DNA of 64,000 bases from JACCYI01 sp963828075. Lineage in GTDB: Bacteria > Actinomycetota > Thermoleophilia > Solirubrobacterales > Solirubrobacteraceae. The notes below the pieces were generated by a model that had not been told where the DNA came from, made no database searches, and worked only from the letters and a program-made list of their open reading frames with translations. The stretch spans positions 1,054,001 to 1,118,000 of the forward strand of contig CAWHDH010000017.1 in NCBI GenBank assembly GCA_963828075.1, in the 5' to 3' direction. How positions within the stretch are numbered: position 1 is the stretch's first letter; each line of letters opens with the position of its first letter. Position numbers and translations under genes: made by a program. Positions 58,859 to 64,000 of the stretch are shown here, piece by piece.

Positions 58859-60466
58859 TTACAGCGGCAACGCGCGCTCGACGATCGCGCGGCCGTCGAC
58901 GCCGCGCGGCAGCGTCCCGAACGCGCGGCCGCCGCCGCCACCCAGCCGCCCGGCGCAGAACGCGTCGGCGACCGCCGCGGGCGCGTGGCGGACCAGCAGC
59001 GACGCCTGGAGGGCCAGCGCGAGGTCCTCGACGACGCGGCGCGCGATCCACTGCGCGTCGGCCCCTCCGAGCTCGCCCAGCGTGGCCGGCAGCGCGTCGA
59101 GGTGGACGTCGAGCCGCGCGTCGGCGCCGCGGGCGAGCTCGCACTCGGCGAGGAAGGCCGGCAGGCCCTCCGGCTCGCGGGCCATCGCGCGCAGGACGTC
59201 GAGCGACATCACGTTGCCGGAGCCCTCCCAGATCCCGTTGAGCGGCGCGTCGCGGAGCAGCCGCGCCATCGGGCCCTCCTCGACGAAGCCGTTGCCGCCA
59301 TGGCACTCGAGCGCCTCCGCCGCGTGCGGTGTGGCGCGCTTGCAGATCCAGTACTTCATGACCGCGGTGCCGAACCGGCGCAGCGGCGTGTCGGCCTCGT
59401 CGTAGGCGCGGGCGAGCCGGAGCGCCGACGCCGTCGCCGCCTCGGACTCGATCGCCAGGTCGGCGAGCACGTTGATCATCAGCGGCTGGTCGGCCAGGCG
59501 GGCACCGAACGCGGCCCGCCGGCGCGCGTGGTTGACCGCCTCGGCGACGCCGCGGCGCATGCCCGCCGCGCTCCCGATCACGCAGTCCAGGCGGGTGTGG
59601 GTGACCATGTCGATGATCGTCGCCACGCCGCGGCCCTCCTCCCCCAGCATGCGCGCGGGCGCCCCGCGGAACTCGACCTCGCTCGACGCCAGCGACCGCG
59701 TCCCGAGCTTGTCCTTGAGCCGCTGGATCTCGAAGCCGGGCCCGCGCTCGACCACGAAGCACGACAGCCCGCCGGGCGCCTGCGCGAGGACGAGGAAGAC
59801 GGCGCCGGACGGGTGCGAGCAGAACCACTTGTGCCCGACGAGCTCGTAGAGCCCGTCCCCCGCCAGATGGGCCTGCGTGGTGTTGGCGCGGACGTCCGAG
59901 CCGCCCTGCTTCTCGGTCATCGCCATCCCGGCCAGCTGCGGCCGGTCGGGGTCATAGACCGGCCGGGTCAGGCGCGGCTCCCATTCGGCCGCAATTGCAG
60001 GGTCTTTGCGCAGCGCGGGAATGACCGAGTAGGTCATCGAGACCGGGCACAGCACGCCGGCGTTGGGCTGGATCCAGACGTACTCGAGCGCGGCGCGGGC
60101 GACGTGCGCGCCGGCCCGCGGGTCGCGCCACGGCAGCGCGTGGATCTCGCGCTCGACCGCGCCGCGCAGCAGCCAGTGCCAGCTCGGGTCGTAGTCGATG
60201 CGGTCGACCCGGTGGCCGAAGCGGTCGTGGGTGATCAGCCGCGGGTCGTGGCGCTCGGCGCGGCGGCCGTGCTCCATCGCCTCGGCCGACCCGGCGACGC
60301 CGGCCGCGTCGCGGACGCGGTCGACCGCCCACCCGCCACCCTCGCGCGCGAGCGCCTCGGCCAGCGCGGCGTCGTCGTCGAGCAGGTTGACGTCCTCGTA
60401 CGGGGCGGCCTGGTTGACGACCTCGTGGGTGGGGGCGAAGCGGGCGGGGGTGTCGAGGTCAGGCAC
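58859..60466 (-). CDS. aidB: AidB-like acyl-CoA dehydrogenase
   Basis: 535 residues. AidB proteins are FAD-containing acyl-CoA dehydrogenase relatives linked to protection against alkylating agents. The N-terminus (HEVVNQAAPYEDVNLLDDD) resembles the NQPPPLEDYNLF of E. coli AidB, and GMAMTEKQGGSDVRANTT, LECHGGNGFVEEGPMARLLRD and IWEGSGNVMSLDVLRA are subfamily motifs, the last differing from ordinary acyl-CoA dehydrogenases. It overlaps the TetR gene by 8 bp, so they form one operon. It could be an isovaleryl-CoA dehydrogenase relative of other function. Confidence 0.9.
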   Translation of the reverse strand: MPDLDTPARFAPTHEVVNQAAPYEDVNLLDDDAALAEALAREGGGWAVDRVRDAAGVAGSAEAMEHGRRAERHDPRLITHDRFGHRVDRIDYDPSWHWLLRGAVEREIHALPWRDPRAGAHVARAALEYVWIQPNAGVLCPVSMTYSVIPALRKDPAIAAEWEPRLTRPVYDPDRPQLAGMAMTEKQGGSDVRANTTQAHLAGDGLYELVGHKWFCSHPSGAVFLVLAQAPGGLSCFVVERGPGFEIQRLKDKLGTRSLASSEVEFRGAPARMLGEEGRGVATIIDMVTHTRLDCVIGSAAGMRRGVAEAVNHARRRAAFGARLADQPLMINVLADLAIESEAATASALRLARAYDEADTPLRRFGTAVMKYWICKRATPHAAEALECHGGNGFVEEGPMARLLRDAPLNGIWEGSGNVMSLDVLRAMAREPEGLPAFLAECELARGADARLDVHLDALPATLGELGGADAQWIARRVVEDLALALQASLLVRHAPAAVADAFCAGRLGGGGGRAFGTLPRGVDGRAIVERALPL

Positions 60467-61070
60467 GGGTGGGCTCCCGGATCGGGGTGATGGCGTTGGT
60501 GCAGAAGGCGACGAGGCCGGCGATCAGCGCGTCGGTGTGAGAATCGCGGCGGGCGAGCGGCCCGACGAGGGCCTCGCCCAGCGCGCCCACGAGGGCGGCA
60601 GCGACGAGGTCTGCGTCATGGGGCGCGAGCTCGCCGGTCTCGACGCCCTGGCGCAGCGCCTGGGCGAACAGGTCGGCGTAGGCGCGGCGGAAGGCGAGGC
60701 GCTCGGCCTCGATGGCCGGGTCGACCGGCTCGGCGAGCAGCGCGTAGGCGCGCGTGGGCTCGGCGAGCGCGCGGCGGGCGAAGGCCTCGACGCACGCGGA
60801 GATCCGGTCCCTCGCGCTTGTCGCCTCGATCGCGGCGAGGACGTCGACCTCACGCTGGGAGGCGCGGCGGAACACCTCGGCGAACAACTCGGCCTTGGAT
60901 CCGAAGTGGCGGTAGACGCTCCCGGTGGCGACGCCGGCTCGGCGGGCGACGGCCTGGACCCCGGCGGACGCGTAGCCGCCCTCGGCGAGCTGGTCGAGCG
61001 CGGCGGTCACGATCCGCTCGCGGGTGTCGGCCGCGCGGGCGCGGGTCCGGTCGGTCGGGCGGTAGGGCAC
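60459..61070 (-). CDS. TetR family transcriptional regulator
   Basis: 203 residues, GTG start. The N-terminal helix-turn-helix is clear: TRERIVTAALDQLAEGGYAS and VARRAGVATGSVYRHFGSKAELF. The C-terminal ligand domain is of a common fatty acid/acyl-CoA-responsive type but cannot be assigned. An 18-bp inverted repeat lies 7-24 bp upstream of its start and is the likely autoregulatory operator. It is co-transcribed with the AidB-like gene downstream, which it probably controls. Confidence 0.92.
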   Translation of the reverse strand: MPYRPTDRTRARAADTRERIVTAALDQLAEGGYASAGVQAVARRAGVATGSVYRHFGSKAELFAEVFRRASQREVDVLAAIEATSARDRISACVEAFARRALAEPTRAYALLAEPVDPAIEAERLAFRRAYADLFAQALRQGVETGELAPHDADLVAAALVGALGEALVGPLARRDSHTDALIAGLVAFCTNAITPIREPTRA

Positions 61071-61076
61071 ACGGTT

Positions 61077-61094
61077 AGTGAACCACCGTTCACT
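61077..61094. promoter_or_regulatory. TetR operator upstream of the TetR-aidB operon
   Basis: AGTGAAC-CACC-GTTCACT is a perfect inverted repeat with 7-bp arms, immediately before the tetR start. The gap with the divergent lipoprotein-like gene places it between both promoters. Confidence 0.7.
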
Positions 61095-61141
61095 TCTTCG
61101 CGCAAGCGAGAATCCGCCGGTTCGCCCACAATGGAGACCAC

Positions 61142-61882
61142 ATGAACCGCACCGTCCTCGCCGTCACCGCCCTGGTCGCGCTGGGTGCCTGCTCCGCGCC
61201 GGCCTCGGCGTCGACGGCCGCCACAGCGGCCAAGGGCGACTGCCCCGCGCGCAAGGGCACGCTGGCCAAGAACTCCATCGGCCGGATCTGGCACCGGCGC
61301 GGGTCGATCTACGGGTGCACCACCGTCTACGGCGAACCCGCCAACCGGCGGCGCCTGGGCCCGTACACGACCGGCGCGAAGGTCGCCTTCGACGGCGCCA
61401 ACGTGGCCTTCACGGTCTCGCGCGTCCGCGATGGCAAGCGCGTCGACCGCGTGTTCGCGGCCAACGTCGACGACGGCCGCCGCTGGCTGGTCGGCCGCAA
61501 GGCGGTCCCCGCGGCCGCCGCCGAGCCGGAGCACGAGGCCCGGATCCAGAAGCTCTCATTGCGGGATCAGAGCGTCGCGTGGATCACGCGGACGGGAGAC
61601 GTCGTGATGGCGATGAGAGAGCCCGCGAGCGAGCCGACGCCGATCGGCGCGCCGCCTGGCCCGCTGACGGTCGTCCGCAATCTGCTGCTCGTCGGCCGCT
61701 TTCCCGGCACCGGCGCCACGGCACTCGCACGCTCCATGCGCTACAAGGAGCTGCCCGGCGAAGGCGACGAGTGCGGCGGCGGCAACCCGTACACGCTGAC
61801 CGTCCGGCCCGACGCGTCGGGCAGGCCGGTCGGCGTCGAGTGGCACGGCCACTGGACCAGCACGAGCGACGTCTGCACGTGA
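61142..61882 (+). CDS. Putative secreted protein or lipoprotein
   Basis: 246 residues, ATG with GGAG 5 bp upstream. The N-terminus MNRTVLAVTALVALGACSAP ends in a lipobox-like LGAC, so it may be a lipoprotein, or cleaved later at ASA. The mature part has CPARKGTLAKNSIGRIWHRRGSIYGC, and repeats that look like a beta-propeller-type blade pattern (VAFDGANVAFTVSRVRDGK, QSVAWITRTGDVVM). A C-terminal cysteine pair (DECGGG, DVCT) is present. Unknown function. It is divergent from tetR and followed by a GNAT gene. Confidence 0.75.
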   Translation: MNRTVLAVTALVALGACSAPASASTAATAAKGDCPARKGTLAKNSIGRIWHRRGSIYGCTTVYGEPANRRRLGPYTTGAKVAFDGANVAFTVSRVRDGKRVDRVFAANVDDGRRWLVGRKAVPAAAAEPEHEARIQKLSLRDQSVAWITRTGDVVMAMREPASEPTPIGAPPGPLTVVRNLLLVGRFPGTGATALARSMRYKELPGEGDECGGGNPYTLTVRPDASGRPVGVEWHGHWTSTSDVCT

Positions 61883-61935
61883 GCTCACACCCGCGGCCAA
61901 CCACCCTCGCCACGCCCCGGACTAGCCTTGAAGGG

Positions 61936-62451
61936 GTGCAAACGACCCTGCGATTCGAGCCGTTCGGCCGGCAGCACACCGACGCGTTGGAGTCGATCCT
62001 GACCGACGCGGAGGCGATCCGGTTCACGCGGCTGCCCGACCCCGTGCCCGCCGGCTTCGCCGAGGGCTGGGTCGCCCGCTACGAACAGGGCCGGCGCGAC
62101 GGAACCACCGAGGGGTTCGCCGTCGTCACCGCCGATGGGGCGTTCGCCGGACTCGCCCTCGCACCGGACATCGATCGCGCGGGGCGCCAGGTCGAGCTCG
62201 GATACATCATCGCTCCTTCCGCGCGCGGGCAAGGCGTGGCGACCGCGACGCTCCGGTGGCTGACCCGCTGGGCGTTCGAGGAGCTCGGCGTCCTGCGCGC
62301 CTATCTCATAATCGACCGCGAGAACCAGCCGTCGGCGCGCGTCGCGCGGCGCTGCGGCTACGTCCTCGAGGGCGTCCTGCGATCCCTGCATCTCAAGCAG
62401 GAGATCCGCATCGACGCCGAGATCTGGTCGCGCCTGCCGACCGATCCGTGA
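61936..62451 (+). CDS. GNAT family N-acetyltransferase (RimJ/RimL-like)
   Basis: 171 residues from a GTG at 61936, which begins TTLRFEPFGRQHTDALESIL, the standard opening of this group. VELGYIIAPSARGQGVATATLRWL is the acetyl-CoA loop and AYLIIDRENQPSARVARRCGYVLEGVLR the C-terminal signature of ribosomal-protein-type acetyltransferases. TAGCCT ends 7 bp before the GTG, indicating a near-leaderless transcript. A GTG at 61879 overlapping the previous stop would add 19 non-conserved residues. Substrate unknown. Confidence 0.87.
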   Translation: MQTTLRFEPFGRQHTDALESILTDAEAIRFTRLPDPVPAGFAEGWVARYEQGRRDGTTEGFAVVTADGAFAGLALAPDIDRAGRQVELGYIIAPSARGQGVATATLRWLTRWAFEELGVLRAYLIIDRENQPSARVARRCGYVLEGVLRSLHLKQEIRIDAEIWSRLPTDP

Positions 62452-62476
62452 CCGGCTCCCGGTACCGTCTGCACAC

Positions 62477-62845
62477 GTGAACCCGCTGGCGCGCACGGTG
62501 ATCGAGGCGGCGAAGTCGCCCGCCGGGCGGCGCGTGATCCGGAGCGCCGCGACGGCGGCCGCGGGGCTCGTCGCCAAGAGCGGCGGCGGCCGGGTCGGGG
62601 AGTGGCAGGCCGACCGCCGGCAGCGCGCGCTCGCCTACAAGCTGGCCCGCCAGGTCCACGGCCGGCTGTCGGAGGCGGTCTTCGTCGGGTCGGAGCGCAC
62701 GCACCTCGTCGTCTGGAACGACGACGTCCCACTCGCCGTGTTCCCGCCGGTGGACGGCGACCTCGCCGAGCGGACGGAGATCCGGCACGTCACCGATGCC
62801 GATCGCTTCGACCCGCCGCCGGAGAAGGCCCGGCGGCGGCGCTGA
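62477..62845 (+). CDS. Small conserved protein of unknown function
   Basis: 122 residues, GTG start with TACCGT ending 8 bp upstream. It is basic with an Ala/Arg-rich amphipathic N-terminal half (ARTVIEAAKSPAGRRVIRSA) and a small domain with SEAVFVGSERTHLVVWNDDVPLAVFPPVDGD split by charged turns. No known domain is recognised. It is the last plus-strand gene before ftsI and converges with it. Confidence 0.7.
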   Translation: MNPLARTVIEAAKSPAGRRVIRSAATAAAGLVAKSGGGRVGEWQADRRQRALAYKLARQVHGRLSEAVFVGSERTHLVVWNDDVPLAVFPPVDGDLAERTEIRHVTDADRFDPPPEKARRRR

Positions 62846-62852
62846 CTGCCCT

Positions 62853-62925
62853 AGTACACGTGGCCGCGAGTTCTGCACGCTTCTGACGCCGTCAGAACCG
62901 GGCCGACCTCACGGCCACGCGTACT
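62853..62925. terminator. Nested hairpin between convergent genes (bidirectional terminator)
   Basis: The outer arms 62853-62866 and 62912-62925 match at 13 of 14 positions. Inside, TTCTGAC-GCC-GTCAGAA (62881-62897) is a perfect 7-bp stem. The structure fills the gap between the small protein gene and ftsI, whose stop it reaches, and could terminate both transcripts. Confidence 0.6.
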
Positions 62926-64000
62926 ACTTGGGCGCGATCCGCAGGTAGTTGAGCGTCGAGGAGGTGATCGCCTTCCACGCCGGCGCCGCGATCAGCCCGC
63001 CGTAGATCTCACCCTGCGGCTCGTCGACCATGACGGTGACGAGCAGGCGCGGCCGGTCGGCCGGCGCGAAGCCGACGAACGAGGCGACGTACTTGGTGTC
63101 GGAGTAGCCGCCGTAGATCGGGTCGGGCTTGTTCGCTGTGCCCGTCTTGCCGGCCAGCACGTAGCCGGGGATGTTGGCGCCCGTCGCCGTGCCGCCCGGC
63201 CCGACGACGCCCTCGAGCATCCGGCGCACCGACGCCGCCGTGGCGGCGGAGAGGACGCGCCGGCCGCGCGGCTTGTGCGTCGGGCGCCCGCCGACCGCGC
63301 CGACGACGTGCGGCGGGCGCAGGATCCCGCCGTTCGCGATCGCCGCGTACGCGACCGCCATCTGCATCGGCGTCACGGCTAGGCCCTGGCCGATCGGCAG
63401 GTTGCCCATCGATGAGCCCGAGTACTGCTCGCGCGGGAGGATGATCCCGGCCTCCTCGCCGGGAAGATCAGCCCCGGTGGGCTTGCCGAAGCCGAAGCGC
63501 CGGACCCAGTAGTCGAACCGGTCGGGGCCCGACCGCTGCCCGATCGTGATCGCGCCGACGTTGCTCGACTGCTGCAGGATCTTCGCCGTCGTGAGGGTCA
63601 CGTGGGGGCGCGGGTGCGACTCGCCGATCTCGCGGTCGGCCACCTTGATCGTCGGCGCCAGACTGAACTCGGTGTCCGGCGTGACCTTGCCGTCCTCGAG
63701 CGCGCCGGCCACCGTGAACGCCTTGAAGGTCGACCCAGGCTCATACGACGAGCCGACCGCGCGGTTCTGCTTGGCGTAGTCGGGGGCGCCCGCGACGTCG
63801 TTGGCGTCGACCCGCGGCCAGTTCGCCAGCGCCATCACCGCGCCGTCGCGCGGGTCCATGACGATGGCGGTGGCGCCCTTTGGCTTCCACTTCTCCCCGA
63901 GCTCCGCGAGCACCGACTCCGCGCGGTCCTGGATGTTGGCGTCGATCGTCAGCTTCACCGCGGCACCCTGGCGGGCGGGCTTGGTCTCGCGCAGCGAGAT
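62924..64000 (-). CDS. ftsI: Peptidoglycan transpeptidase FtsI/PBP (N-terminus outside window)
   Basis: The 3' 358 codons are present; the N-terminus lies beyond the right edge. The transpeptidase active-site boxes are complete: STFK (EPGSTFKAF, about 63722-63733), SSN (QQSSNVGAI) and KTG (VLAGKTGTANK). SMGNLPIGQGLAVTPMQMAVAYAAIANGG is typical of FtsI/PbpB. It cross-links septal peptidoglycan and pairs with FtsW. It is the head of the dcw cluster seen here but is separated from murE by about 4 kb of unrelated genes. Confidence 0.95.
   Translation of the reverse strand: MSLRETKPARQGAAVKLTIDANIQDRAESVLAELGEKWKPKGATAIVMDPRDGAVMALANWPRVDANDVAGAPDYAKQNRAVGSSYEPGSTFKAFTVAGALEDGKVTPDTEFSLAPTIKVADREIGESHPRPHVTLTTAKILQQSSNVGAITIGQRSGPDRFDYWVRRFGFGKPTGADLPGEEAGIILPREQYSGSSMGNLPIGQGLAVTPMQMAVAYAAIANGGILRPPHVVGAVGGRPTHKPRGRRVLSAATAASVRRMLEGVVGPGGTATGANIPGYVLAGKTGTANKPDPIYGGYSDTKYVASFVGFAPADRPRLLVTVMVDEPQGEIYGGLIAAPAWKAITSSTLNYLRIAPK

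Noticed and set aside
56016..59828. Upstream extension of the mraY frame through murF, murE and aidB (about 1,270 codons)
   Set aside because: The extension is Arg/Ala/Gly-rich out-of-frame sequence over well-conserved genes. The TGATG junction with murF fixes the mraY start at 56015.
56798..60490. 1,230-codon plus-strand open frame over the murE-aidB region
   Set aside because: High-GC antisense shadow; the opposite strand holds murF, murE and the AidB-like gene with intact motifs.

Overview
The window is GC-rich, almost wholly coding chromosomal DNA from a high-GC actinobacterium. Several features point to the Thermoleophilia (Solirubrobacterales-like): secreted Ig-like proteins, small membrane-anchored AFWTAAGTG proteins, a split glycine decarboxylase (gcvPA/gcvPB), a GGDEF plus HD-GYP protein and a meso-DAP type MurE. 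The lineage is an inference from gene content; no rRNA or tRNA gene is present to test it. No insertion sequence, prophage, CRISPR array or replication origin was seen.

Layout. 1-4.0 kb: four co-oriented genes for secreted or surface proteins, three of them small proteins sharing one architecture; the large fourth runs off the left edge. 4.1-8.5 kb: priA-def-fmt and a DUF899 gene. 8.6-10.6 kb: an LLM oxidoreductase, an orphan DNA methyltransferase and a gutted beta-lactamase-like gene. 10.7-19.0 kb (minus strand): aroF-tyrA-aroA-cmk-der-DUF3352-metK, preceded by a 34-codon ORF rich in Tyr/Trp/Phe codons followed by an 11-bp inverted repeat, a candidate attenuator. 19-26 kb: regulator-target pairs (DMT transporter/GntR, SnoaL-like/HxlR, ROK/GH3) with recognisable palindromic operators. 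26-34 kb: rluB-aroH-hisC-nucleotidase, rlmN, a Crp-type regulator, scpB and a continuous trpS-scpA reading frame. 33.8-36.9 kb: secreted proteins (Ig-like, lysyl oxidase-like, phospholipase A2-like) and a GNAT gene. 36.9-41.3 kb: gcvT-gcvH-gcvPA-gcvPB. 41.4-45.3 kb: an Ig-like secreted protein and the cyclic-di-GMP enzyme.

45.3-64 kb is the division and cell-wall (dcw) cluster on the minus strand: ftsI (partial), murE, murF, mraY, murD, ftsW, murG, murC, ftsQ, ftsZ. It is interrupted by genes foreign to it: a TetR-aidB pair with three small plus-strand genes between ftsI and murE, an alkyltransferase-like gene between mraY and murD, and a type IV pilin plus a recQ helicase between murG and murC. 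Three of the intruders (aidB, the alkyltransferase-like gene, recQ) are DNA-damage related.

Tight operons are common, with 1-4 bp ATGA, GTGA and TGATG overlaps. Many first genes have a TANNNT hexamer only 5-10 bp before the start codon and no ribosome binding site, which suggests leaderless transcripts. The most notable candidates are the aromatic leader peptide/attenuator, the TrpS-ScpA fusion frame, the AFWTAAG protein family, the prepilin-like leader on a phospholipase A2, and three response-regulator-like repeats upstream of the alkyltransferase-like gene.
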